This document shows, in pieces, positions 32,848-40,216 of a stretch of 60,024 nt of DNA (positions are counted from its first letter, which is position 1; each line of letters starts with the position of its first letter). Source of the stretch: Candidatus Scalindua sp. Its GTDB lineage: Bacteria; Planctomycetota; Brocadiia; Brocadiales; Scalinduaceae. The DNA lies in contig JAIQZU010000007.1 of NCBI GenBank assembly GCA_021776915.1, positions 1 through 60,024 on the forward strand. The letters run 5' to 3'. The notes under the pieces were generated by a model, which saw only the letters and a list, made by a program, of their open reading frames with translations, did no database searches and was not told the origin of the DNA. The position numbers and the translations under genes were made by a program.

Positions 32848-33428
32848 ATCTTCAGCAAATCCCAATAGAGTTTGTTAACGGGTGGTCGAGGGAAACCTGG
32901 ATGATGTTTCAACCACTTCCATCCTATACCATTTGGGTTTCCACCATATACAGGATCGCTTAACAGGGCTTCAAGTATATAGGAAAGCAGTTTAGAAATC
33001 CAATTTCGTCCGGCTTTGCTTTTTGTAATTTCATGCAGCATGCTCGTGCGCTGTGACTGAGATAAACTCGTGAAGACAACCTTGTGCCTTTCAAGAGACA
33101 GATTATTCAACCATGTGACGCCGTTCAGGATAAATTCCTTCTCACCGGAATCAATAGCGGGGTCTTTGGTAACATTGCGTAGATACTCTAAAGCACTGAT
33201 CTCCTTAGCTCCGGGTGAATCAGTCTCGGACGGGAAGAGATGCTCCTGAACAACAGCCAGGGTTTGCCAGGGGTCTTCGAGAGGAACAGTCCGGGTTTTT
33301 TTTGCTGCCCGTACGATAACCGGAAACAAAAACAGCGTGGTTAAAAAACCGGCAGCGCGTAAAATAAATGCACGCCTACTGGTGGCTTCAGGCTGAAATT
33401 CTCTACGCTGAAACTCACTCAGGTTCAT
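32844..33428 (-). CDS. Gluconate 2-dehydrogenase subunit 3-like protein with TAT signal
   Basis: The preferred start is ATG 33428, because a twin-arginine signal (SRRAFILRAAGFLTTLFLFP) follows at residues about 16-36. An ATG at 33488 would add 20 residues. The mature part contains WQTLAVVQEHLFPSETDSPG and GNPNGIGWKWLKHHPGFPRP, typical of the small chaperone-like subunit of gluconate 2-dehydrogenase complexes. It overlaps the GMC gene by four bases, so the two proteins are made together and probably exported as a complex. Confidence 0.82.
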   Translation of the reverse strand: MNLSEFQRREFQPEATSRRAFILRAAGFLTTLFLFPVIVRAAKKTRTVPLEDPWQTLAVVQEHLFPSETDSPGAKEISALEYLRNVTKDPAIDSGEKEFILNGVTWLNNLSLERHKVVFTSLSQSQRTSMLHEITKSKAGRNWISKLLSYILEALLSDPVYGGNPNGIGWKWLKHHPGFPRPPVNKLYWDLLKI

Positions 33429-33505
33429 TCCAGGCCTGCGTCCCACATTGAGCTTCTTTAATGTGTGCAGAATCTTAAAAATGATCATGATTACAACAAT
33501 AACTT

Positions 33506-33536
33506 AAATAAAAAGCGGGCCATTTCTGGCCCGCTT
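33506..33536 (-). terminator. Rho-independent terminator of the EGKCG-repeat gene
   Basis: On the minus strand GCGGGCCA, a four-base loop and TGGCCCGC are followed by TTTTTATTTAA. It lies between the EGKCG gene and the TAT-signal gene, which points to separate transcription of the peptide gene. Confidence 0.85.
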
Positions 33537-33600
33537 AAATAAAAAACTTTTCTGTCTTTAAGTTTGATATACGGTTTAAAAAATGTATACCTTATTCATC

Positions 33601-33984
33601 TTAGCTGCCGCATTTACCTTCGCCACCACATTTTCCTTCTCCACCGCACTTGCCTTCAGCTTTACCCTTTCCTTCACCGCACTTACCTTCGCCACACTTG
33701 CCTTCACCACATTTACCTTCAGACTTCTTCTCTCCACCGCATTTTCCTTCACCGCACTTACCTTCGCCACATTTACCTTCAGATTTTTTCTCTCCACCGC
33801 ATTTTCCTTCGCCACACTTGCCTTCGCCACATTTGCCCTCATCTCCAACTGTGGTAATGTAAGCGTTTGAATCACTGGTTGCAAATGGATTAACATCTGC
33901 AGTTACCGCAGGAATTACCGTAAATCCAATAAAAAATAGAGCACAAAGTGTTGCAACGAATAGTCTCTTTGCATTAAAAAACAT
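33601..33984 (-). CDS. Secreted EGKCG-repeat peptide, HvfA/oxazolin-like metallophore precursor
   Basis: A 127-residue protein. A Sec signal peptide (MFFNAKRLFVATLCALFFIG) is followed by a short leader and a core with twelve exact EGKCG pentapeptides in blocks of three, separated by GEKKS or EGKGKA spacers. Proteins with EGKCG motifs (HvfA family) are known precursors of oxazolone/thioamide copper-binding peptides, made by a multinuclear iron enzyme (HvfB/MNIO) with a partner (HvfC). Neither partner is visible in this window. A GAAAGGTGG ribosome site and a strong terminator show a single-gene unit. Metal (copper) buffering outside the cytoplasm is the inferred role. Confidence 0.72.
   Translation of the reverse strand: MFFNAKRLFVATLCALFFIGFTVIPAVTADVNPFATSDSNAYITTVGDEGKCGEGKCGEGKCGGEKKSEGKCGEGKCGEGKCGGEKKSEGKCGEGKCGEGKCGEGKGKAEGKCGGEGKCGGEGKCGS
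33604..33845. repeat. Tandem repeats coding for EGKCG units
   Basis: Fifteen-base units (CTTACCTTCGCCACA type on the plus strand) are repeated in larger blocks of about 75 bases, with codon-level variation. The variation suggests expansion by slippage followed by selection on the peptide. Confidence 0.75.
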
Positions 33985-34444
33985 ATTATTACCACCTTTC
34001 TTAATATTACTAACTGAAATTATAAATTAACGTTAAGATCACGATACTGGCCAGCATGGTATGAAGGCATCGCAAATCTTCGAAAAGACCTCTGATCTCT
34101 AAAATTGTATAACCAAACGGGACATATTCCTAATAAATTTTCCTTATCTTTCGAGTTGCGACTCAAGAGACCTTCATCTATAAACTCCAGAATTCTAAGT
34201 AATTCCAAGCTGCTGCAACAGCCTAATAGATTGACAAGTTTATATTTAGAAGGATCTTGCAAAACAAGAAATACAATATTTTGGAAATAAACACCAGACT
34301 TTCTCTTTCATTAATAACAATGTTTTATTGATAAATATTCCCACAAAATAAAAAAATTAAAAATAATTCACAAAGAATGGCTTATATGCTAAAATCCTAT
34401 TCCTCTACTCTAACTTATTTTATTAACACTTTTTAAGGCTGAAA

Positions 34445-35791
34445 ATGGCGACAATACTACCTTTCAAGGGATTGAGATATAATCCTGAAAAAATAAAAGA
34501 TATTTCAAAAGTAATAACACCTCCTTATGACGTTATCTCTGAAAAGGAAAGAGATGATTATTATCAACTCCACCCAAACAGCATAATCAGGCTGATCCTG
34601 GGTAAAGACCTTCCCGGTGACGACCAGTCTAACAACAAATATACAAGATCAGCAGAATTCTTCGATACGTGGAGAAAGGAAGAAATCCTGACGCAGGAAA
34701 AAGAACCTGCTATATATATTTATGCACAAGAGTTCACATTGTCAGGTAAGAAATATGTACGGAGAGGGTTCATTTCTCTTGTAAAACTGGAGGACTTTCA
34801 GACCGGGCAAATATATCCACACGAACATACCCTTGCGAAGCCAAAAGAAGACAGGATGAATCTGATGAAAGCCTGTAATGCAAACCTGAGCCAGGTGTTT
34901 ACCTTCTTCGAAGACGAAGATAGTAAAGTATCAAACCTCTTGCATAAAGTGTCTGGGGGAGGCCCGGGAACCGGCGTAACCCCGGATATCGATTTTACAG
35001 ACATTTATGGTGTCAGAAATCTGCTCTGGGTTGTAAAAGATAAAACAGTTATTGAAGAATTAATTTTACAAATGAAGGATAGGGCATTGTTTATTGCAGA
35101 CGGACATCATCGCTACGAAACAGCCCTGTTTTACAGAGACCTGATCAGGGACAACGAAGGGACATCGAAAAGTAATGGCGACATTCCATCTGACTACGTA
35201 ATGATGATGTGCGTTTCTATGGCGGACCCCGGACTGCAAATTCTGCCAACGCATAGATTGGCAAGGAATATAAAAGACCTTGATCCGGAAAAAATAAAGG
35301 AATCCCTGAACGAGCTTTTTGAAATCAGTGACATGGGGAATGATTGCGGTACAGAAATATTGATGCAGAAACTTGGCGAGGATGCTCATAAGCATAAACT
35401 TGCCATGTACATGGGTGGAAGCGATAAAAAGTTCTATATACTGACGCTGCGTGATGAGAGACTTCTCGATCAGATTTTAACGGGCGAATATACTGAATGG
35501 AAGTTTATTGATACAGGAATCTTACATGGAGTCGTATTTGACAGGGTACTTGGCATACAGTCAAAAAATATTTCAAAATCGGAAAGTGTCAAATATATTC
35601 AAGGTGTAGAAGACTCGGTTGCATCCGTAAACGAAGGAGAATACCAGATAGCCTTTTTCCTGAATCCTACGAAAATAGGCCAGATAAGAGACATTGCGGT
35701 CAAAAGACACAAGATGCCGCCCAAGGCAACATATTTCTACCCTAAACTTATGACGGGAATGGTTGCCAGGCATATCTCCTCCGACACCTAA
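34445..35791 (+). CDS. DUF1015-family conserved protein
   Basis: A 448-residue soluble protein with the family marks: LPFKGLRYNPEKI at the start, VITPPYDVISEKERDDYY, YARSAEFF-like TRSAEFFDTW, GQIYPHEHTLAKPKEDR and the strongly conserved LFIADGHHRYETALFYRDLI (about residues 217-236). It ends RHKMPPKATYFYPKLMTGMV. The biochemical function of DUF1015 is not established to my knowledge; it often sits near amino-acid metabolism genes. Here the SAM-regulated ThrC-like gene follows, but it has its own riboswitch and so probably its own transcript. Confidence 0.88.
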   Translation: MATILPFKGLRYNPEKIKDISKVITPPYDVISEKERDDYYQLHPNSIIRLILGKDLPGDDQSNNKYTRSAEFFDTWRKEEILTQEKEPAIYIYAQEFTLSGKKYVRRGFISLVKLEDFQTGQIYPHEHTLAKPKEDRMNLMKACNANLSQVFTFFEDEDSKVSNLLHKVSGGGPGTGVTPDIDFTDIYGVRNLLWVVKDKTVIEELILQMKDRALFIADGHHRYETALFYRDLIRDNEGTSKSNGDIPSDYVMMMCVSMADPGLQILPTHRLARNIKDLDPEKIKESLNELFEISDMGNDCGTEILMQKLGEDAHKHKLAMYMGGSDKKFYILTLRDERLLDQILTGEYTEWKFIDTGILHGVVFDRVLGIQSKNISKSESVKYIQGVEDSVASVNEGEYQIAFFLNPTKIGQIRDIAVKRHKMPPKATYFYPKLMTGMVARHISSDT

Positions 35792-35870
35792 GAATTGGCA
35801 ATAACTCAGGTATTACATAATATTTATTGACTTTGTACCAGATTTTAACTAAAATATTCGAAAATTGTGA

Positions 35871-36029
35871 CTTATCAAGAGTGGTGGAGGGACTGGCCCT
35901 GAGAAACCACAGCAACCGGTCTTGGCGGAAAGCCAGGATGTTGGTGCTAACTCCTACCTGCTAGGGGAAGATAAGATAAGAATGATATTGAGCCTCTTCT
36001 TGTCTTATGGTTAAGGAGAGGCTTTTTTA
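35871..36029 (+). promoter_or_regulatory. SAM-I (S-box) riboswitch with transcription-terminator platform
   Basis: The aptamer begins CTTATCAAGAGTGGTGGAGG (35871) and has GGGACTGGCCCTGAGAAACC, CAGCAACCGG and GGTGCTAACTCCTACCTG, closing with GATAAG (35970-35975) pairing to the first six bases. The expression platform is a terminator: AGCCTCT (35991-35997) with AGAGGCT (36017-36023), then TTTTTT. The alternative pairing ATAAGATAAG (35971-35980) with CTTGTCTTAT (35999-36008) would be the antiterminator. High SAM should therefore stop transcription of the next gene. Confidence 0.93.
35991..36029 (+). terminator. Riboswitch-controlled terminator
   Basis: A GC-rich stem AGCCTCT/AGAGGCT with a following run of six T. 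It is part of the SAM-I riboswitch expression platform and shares bases with the antiterminator. Confidence 0.88.
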
Positions 36030-36048
36030 TTTATATCTGGAGATGAAA

Positions 36049-37293
36049 ATGAGTTTTGTTAAAGGTCTTAAATGCAGAGAATGCGGAAAAGGGTACCCAA
36101 AAGAAGCTCTTCATGTTTGCAGCTTTTGCTTTGGCCCCCTTGAAGTAGATTATGAATATGAAGAGATAAAAAAAGTAATAAGCAGGAAAAAGATTGAATC
36201 ACGACCACCAACCATGTGGAGGTACAAGGAGCTTTTGCCACTTGATGGCGAACCTACCGTGGGGATGCAGGTTGGGTATACGCCATTGGTAAAGGCTGAT
36301 AATTTAGCCAGAAAACTTGGTGTAGATGAACTATATATAAAAAATGACTCGGTAAATTATCCCACATTTTCTTTTAAAGATAGAGTGGTATCTGCTGCTC
36401 TTTCCAAGGCCAAGGAACTCGGCTTTAAGACAGTTGCATGCGCCACAACCGGCAACCTGGGAAACTCTGTTGCCGCACAGGCGGTTCAGGGTAACCTTGA
36501 AAGCTACATTTTCATGCCCGCCAATCTGGAGCGGGGAAAGGTTATCGGTACCTCAATTTATGGAACAAACATAATTGGCATAAACGGCAATTATGATGGC
36601 GTAAACAGGTTGTGTTCAGAGATTGCAGATAAATACGGTTGGGCCTTTGCAAATATTAACATTCGACCATACTATGCCGAAGGATCAAAGACATATGGTT
36701 ATGAAATTGTAGAACAGCTTGGATGGAAGGCTCCCAAACACGTAGTAGTGCCTATGGCAGGCGGCTCTCTGATAATTAAGATAGGTAAAGCAATAAAAGA
36801 AATGACAGAGTTGGGACTGATTGACAAATCTGATACTTCGCTCTATGGCGCTCAGGCTTCCGGTTCTTCACCAATTTCTACTGCTGTAAAGAAAGGAAGC
36901 GATATTATTACTCCTGTTAAACCGGATACGATAGCACATTCCATCGCGATTGGAAACCCTGCAGACGGATATTACTCTGTTAAAGCCATTAATGATAGTG
37001 GCGGATGTGCTGAGGATGTTTCTGATGATGAGCTGGTTGAAGGAATAAAACTTCTGGCGTCAACAGAGGGTATTTTCACGGAGACTGCAGGAGGCGTAAC
37101 AGTAGCTGTAACAAAAAAACTTATAGAGCAGGGTAAGTTGCCGCGAGATGAGTCTATCGTCATATGTGTCACTGGGAATGGCCTTAAAACGCTGGAAGCA
37201 GTAATGGACAAAGTAGAGAAAGCTCCCGTTATTGAGGCAAACATAGAAGAATTTAATGCACTTATGGAAAAGAAAGAGGTTTGTACTGCTTAA
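36049..37293 (+). CDS. thrC: Threonine synthase-like PLP enzyme under SAM riboswitch control
   Basis: Start ATG 36049 (MSFVKGLKCRECGKGYPKEA) is favoured because GGAG lies six bases upstream; the frame reaches back into the riboswitch terminator. The protein has 414 residues: a zinc-ribbon-like N-terminus (CRECG...CSFCF), then a fold-type II PLP domain with the lysine in YPTFSFKDRVVSAALSKAK, TTGNLGNSVAAQA and VVPMAGGSLIIK. By sequence it is threonine synthase (O-phosphohomoserine to threonine). However, a SAM-I riboswitch and a following ThiS/MoaD-like carrier fit sulfur or methionine metabolism better, so a homocysteine- or cysteine-forming role is possible. Confidence 0.8.
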   Translation: MSFVKGLKCRECGKGYPKEALHVCSFCFGPLEVDYEYEEIKKVISRKKIESRPPTMWRYKELLPLDGEPTVGMQVGYTPLVKADNLARKLGVDELYIKNDSVNYPTFSFKDRVVSAALSKAKELGFKTVACATTGNLGNSVAAQAVQGNLESYIFMPANLERGKVIGTSIYGTNIIGINGNYDGVNRLCSEIADKYGWAFANINIRPYYAEGSKTYGYEIVEQLGWKAPKHVVVPMAGGSLIIKIGKAIKEMTELGLIDKSDTSLYGAQASGSSPISTAVKKGSDIITPVKPDTIAHSIAIGNPADGYYSVKAINDSGGCAEDVSDDELVEGIKLLASTEGIFTETAGGVTVAVTKKLIEQGKLPRDESIVICVTGNGLKTLEAVMDKVEKAPVIEANIEEFNALMEKKEVCTA

Positions 37294-37383
37294 ACCTTTT
37301 GACAATACACATAAGATTGAATAAAATGCAAAGCGAATCCAGCGAAATAATAATTAAATGCATAGGAATTTCAATGTTGATAA

Positions 37384-37456
37384 CACTTCGACTCCGCTCA
37401 GTGTGACGTCATTTAGTACAGATCAGTGTAACGTCATCCTGAGCGGAGTCGAAGGA
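37384..37456. repeat. Palindromic CTTCGACTCCGCTCAG element, copy 1
   Basis: CACTTCGACTCCGCTCAGTG at the left and CCTGAGCGGAGTCGAAGG at the right are inverted arms around a short centre containing TGACGTCAT. It lies just before the ThiS-like gene. The same family occurs at 38558-38651, 40066-40112 and 41551-41597. This copy and the 38.6-kb one share extra flanks (CATAGGAATTTCAAT and its complement). Confidence 0.8.
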
Positions 37457-37511
37457 TAGTCCTTTGTCGCGATAGCGACCTAACTTGTTTTAAAAAGGAA
37501 GAGGTAACATT

Positions 37512-37790
37512 ATGCCGGTTAAAGTAAGAATTCCTACCCCATTAAGGTCATTAACAAATGGAGAAGAAGAAGTTACTGTTGAGGGCAAATCCATTAAAGA
37601 AGTGATTGATAATCTTGAAACTAATTACAATGGATTTAAAGAACGGCTTTGTGACGAAAACGGACAAATTAGAAGGTTTATCAACTTCTACCTTAATGAT
37701 GAAGACATAAGGTTTAAGGATAATCAGGAAACAGCGGTCAATGATGGAGATCAAATCTCAATAGTACCGGCAATCGCTGGGGGGCTTTAG
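37512..37790 (+). CDS. ThiS/MoaD-family sulfur carrier protein with masked GG-L C-terminus
   Basis: A 92-residue ubiquitin-like protein: MPVKVRIPTPLRSLTNGEEE at the start and FYLNDEDIRF, GDQISIVPAIAGGL at the end. Carriers of this kind are activated as a C-terminal thiocarboxylate at Gly-Gly. Here one Leu follows the GG, so a peptidase would have to remove it first, as known for HcyS in Wolinella. It follows the ThrC-like gene by 218 bases and has an AGGAAGAGG-type ribosome site. No MoeB/ThiF activating enzyme or JAMM peptidase is visible in the window. Confidence 0.85.
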   Translation: MPVKVRIPTPLRSLTNGEEEVTVEGKSIKEVIDNLETNYNGFKERLCDENGQIRRFINFYLNDEDIRFKDNQETAVNDGDQISIVPAIAGGL

Positions 37791-37853
37791 TTAGTTGAAA
37801 GTCATTAGAGACATTCGAACTTAATCTTTCTTAGATACAATTCTGCCAGGTTA

Positions 37854-38549
37854 TTATTTTTGATGTTCTTCAATCAATTCCTTAGGTACGCTTATTTCTG
37901 ACACTATCAATTCCCCGGTATATTCTCTACCGTCTTCCTTATAAAAACCAGCTTTGGCAGCAACGAATGTAATTGTCTTAGTTGCTTTCACTGCCGCTCC
38001 GAGCACGACACCTTCATCACAATCCAACCCGGAAGGTATATCGACAGATACAACAGGTATGTTGGAATCATTAATTTTCATTATAAGGGACCTTGCAGGT
38101 TCTCTTACCTCACCAATTAGACCCGTACCAAATATTGCATCAACAATTATATTACAATCTTGAAGCTCTTTTCCAATCTCCTCGATATCACCTTCCTGCA
38201 ATTCTTTTATTTCTAAATTCATATTCAGCAAAATTTTCAGGTTTGTAGAGGCATCACCATCGGTGAGGACATTTGATTTCTGTGTTGTTAAATACACAGA
38301 AACATTTACGCCTTTATTATGCAAATGTCGGGCGATCACAAACCCGTCTCCGCCATTATTTCCTTTCCCGCAAAAAATTGTAACTTTGGCCTTATCCTGA
38401 TCGGGCAGCATTTTTAAAACCTCTTCTACGACATTTCTGCCTGCATTTTCCATTAAGATTATCCCGGGAATTTCATATTCCTCAATTGCTCTTCGGTCAA
38501 TCTCTCTCACCTCGGCCCGCTTTAATGTTTTTTTTGCTTTAGTCATCAA
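37854..38549 (-). CDS. nnrE: NAD(P)H-hydrate epimerase (YjeF N-terminal domain)
   Basis: A 231-residue single-domain protein: AEVREIDRRAIEEYEIPGII, LMENAGRNVVEEVLK, IFCGKGNNGGDGFVIARHLH, IIVDAIFGTGLIGEVREPAR and VVSVDIPSGLDCDEGV. These are the epimerase motifs that repair damaged NADHX/NADPHX. The companion dehydratase domain (NnrD), often fused, is missing here. It is convergent with the ThiS-like gene. Palindromic elements flank both sides of this two-gene block. Confidence 0.92.
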   Translation of the reverse strand: MMTKAKKTLKRAEVREIDRRAIEEYEIPGIILMENAGRNVVEEVLKMLPDQDKAKVTIFCGKGNNGGDGFVIARHLHNKGVNVSVYLTTQKSNVLTDGDASTNLKILLNMNLEIKELQEGDIEEIGKELQDCNIIVDAIFGTGLIGEVREPARSLIMKINDSNIPVVSVDIPSGLDCDEGVVLGAAVKATKTITFVAAKAGFYKEDGREYTGELIVSEISVPKELIEEHQK

Positions 38550-38557
38550 GTTAGATT

Positions 38558-38680
38558 CCTCGACTCCGCTCGCTCGCCTGCCAATCAGTTAGGGCAGGGA
38601 ATGACGTCACACTGAGCACATTCGCACGCTCAGTATAAACTTCGTCGAAGTGTAGCTAATATTGAAATTCCTATGCATAG
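38558..38680. repeat. Palindromic CTTCGACTCCGCTCAG element, degenerate copy 2
   Basis: CTCGACTCCGCTC, TGACGTCACACTGAGC and TTCGTCGAAGTG are recognisable but diverged. The sequence continues into ATTGAAATTCCTATGCATAG, the inverse of the flank of copy 1 at 37354-37380. The rest of 38680-38944 is AT-rich, and no gene was seen in it. Confidence 0.65.
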
Positions 38681-38944
38681 ATTTAGGTTTTTTTCACTTT
38701 TTATGAGACTCAAATGTAGATTATTTGTCTCACAAAACACTTTAGTTGTCAACACTTAAAACCCCCTCTTCTCTTCCCATTTCCTGAAGTGAGTTTAGGG
38801 GAAATTTAAAAAATAAAATGGGCTTTGCAAACTTGTAGACAAAACATAATTCATCAGCAAAAACTACTTGACGATGCATTGAATTTCTTTTAGTATTAAT
38901 AGTATAAGTTACATTTAAAATTTTTAAAATGGACGGTAAACAAA

Positions 38945-39310
38945 ATGGCAAAAGTCAGATGTCCGGGTAGTATGAAAACCATGGTACCTGAACCACTGGA
39001 AAGAAAGTGTTCGGAATGCGGAAGCATGCTTGAGATATGGAGTGACGAGGAGAAGGCAGAGTGTAAATGCGGCGCAACTGTTTTTAAAGACGTTGCCCCT
39101 ACGTGTGTTGTATGGTGTAGCGCTGCAGAAGAATGTCTGGGTGATATATTTGACGTTAAAAAGATGAAGGAAGATGCAAAGAAGAAGGCGGCTGCAGAGG
39201 GAAACCCTGAGTTCGTTTCTCAGGTAGGAGATAAAATCAAGAAAGAAAAAGAGAAAGAGTGCGCTGAAATAAAAAAGAAAGCGCATGAAGAAAAAGATTC
39301 AAACGGCTAA
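38945..39310 (+). CDS. Cys-rich zinc-ribbon-like small protein with a Lys/Glu-rich tail
   Basis: A 121-residue protein. The N-terminal half has Cys pairs RKCSECGSML and AECKCGATVF plus TCVVWCSAAEECLGD, enough for one zinc ribbon and a second Cys cluster. The C-terminal half is a charged helix (KKMKEDAKKKAAAEGNPEFV, KIKKEKEKECAEIKKKAHEE), probably a coiled coil. The function is unknown. It converges with endonuclease V, and a shared hairpin lies at the junction. Confidence 0.65.
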   Translation: MAKVRCPGSMKTMVPEPLERKCSECGSMLEIWSDEEKAECKCGATVFKDVAPTCVVWCSAAEECLGDIFDVKKMKEDAKKKAAAEGNPEFVSQVGDKIKKEKEKECAEIKKKAHEEKDSNG

Positions 39311-40032
39311 CTAGAAAATTGGGACACATCCCATTTTTCAAAAAAGGGATGTGTCCCAATTTTTTTTGTTGCTGTTTTTTTAACCAGGTTATGTGCCTGT
39401 CTTACCGGCTCTGGAAGCCTGTATCCACGGCAGCTTCTTAAGATAAGGGCAATGGATGTTTTTAGATCTATCTTATGACCGGGAGAAACAAAGACAGGTT
39501 TAACGTTTTTCCTTGTTCTCAGTACCGCACCAACGATTTTATCTTTTACCATAAGCGGAGATTGGCTGCCCGCCTCTCCACATACCTCGTTGTATTCACC
39601 TGTCAGTCTTGTTTTTGCACACCCGATTGTGGGTTTATCTAACAGCAAACCTATATGAGACGCCAAACCTATTCCACGAGGATGGGCTATGCCTTGTGCG
39701 TCTAATATTATAACATCGGGTTCTGCCTTAATCTTTTCAAATGCCTTCAATAATATCGGTGCCTCTCGAAAACTCAACAAACCGGGAATGTATGGAAAAT
39801 CAACCTTACCGCTTGCCGTAACCTCCTCAACTCTTTCCATAGTTTTTAAGTTGAACACAACCACACTGGCATAAAATATCTCACTTCCCTTAGTATAAGA
39901 AACGTCAGCACCGGCAATCAATTTACAGTTTTTTGCCGAACCTTTTAGAATAATACTCTTTTGTAATCTCTCCTGTATTTCAACTGCCTTTTTATAACCT
40001 ACGTTCCATGCATGTGGCTTCAGATATTTCAT
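39307..40032 (-). CDS. nfi: Endonuclease V (deoxyinosine 3' endonuclease)
   Basis: A 241-residue repair nuclease that nicks DNA next to deoxyinosine. Motifs: KLIAGADVSYTKG with the first catalytic Asp, YIPGLLSFREAPIL, VIILDAQGIAHPRGIGLASH with the second Asp, and GCAKTRLTGEY. The ending FFEKWDVSQFSS is encoded by the hairpin at 39315-39364, so the terminator overlaps the coding end. It is tail-to-tail with the zinc-ribbon gene, with four bases of overlap. Confidence 0.92.
   Translation of the reverse strand: MKYLKPHAWNVGYKKAVEIQERLQKSIILKGSAKNCKLIAGADVSYTKGSEIFYASVVVFNLKTMERVEEVTASGKVDFPYIPGLLSFREAPILLKAFEKIKAEPDVIILDAQGIAHPRGIGLASHIGLLLDKPTIGCAKTRLTGEYNEVCGEAGSQSPLMVKDKIVGAVLRTRKNVKPVFVSPGHKIDLKTSIALILRSCRGYRLPEPVRQAHNLVKKTATKKIGTHPFFEKWDVSQFSS
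39315..39364. terminator. Bidirectional terminator hairpin
   Basis: AAAATTGGGACACATCCC and GGGATGTGTCCCAATTTT are exact complementary 18-base arms around a 14-base loop, with A/T runs on both sides. It serves the convergent zinc-ribbon and nfi genes and encodes the last residues of nfi. Confidence 0.88.
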
Positions 40033-40065
40033 GTAAATCAGACTCTTGGCGCCACAAAAAACTAT

Positions 40066-40112
40066 CCTTCGACTCCGCTCAGGATGACGTCACACTGAGC
40101 GGAGTCGAAGTG
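40066..40112. repeat. Palindromic CTTCGACTCCGCTCAG element, copy 3
   Basis: A 47-base unit with arms CTTCGACTCCGCTCAG and CTGAGCGGAGTCGAAG around a TGACGTCA centre. It is identical to the copy at 41551-41597. Together the two copies bracket the SbcD/YhaO-like gene as direct repeats. Confidence 0.88.
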
Positions 40113-40216
40113 TTAACAATATTATTGTATTTCCTATGCATGTTAGTGCCTCTGATTTTTTCAAGAAGATACACTGTACACATTTGAACTAAAGGGGAAA
40201 TGATGAATTTCATCAA

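Noticed and set aside
33564-33870. Plus-strand frames across the EGKCG gene with Leu/His/Thr-rich repeats
   Set aside because: They are shadows of the repeat-coding minus strand; the minus frame has the signal peptide, ribosome site and terminator.
33601-33984. A CRISPR-like array from the 15-base periodicity
   Set aside because: The periodicity is coding (EGKCG codons), without unique spacers between constant repeats.
34020-34262. An 80-codon frame (minus strand, TTG start) upstream of the EGKCG gene
   Set aside because: There is no ATG, no ribosome site and no recognisable family, and the composition is like the surrounding AT-rich DNA. It could be a decayed gene, but I cannot support it.
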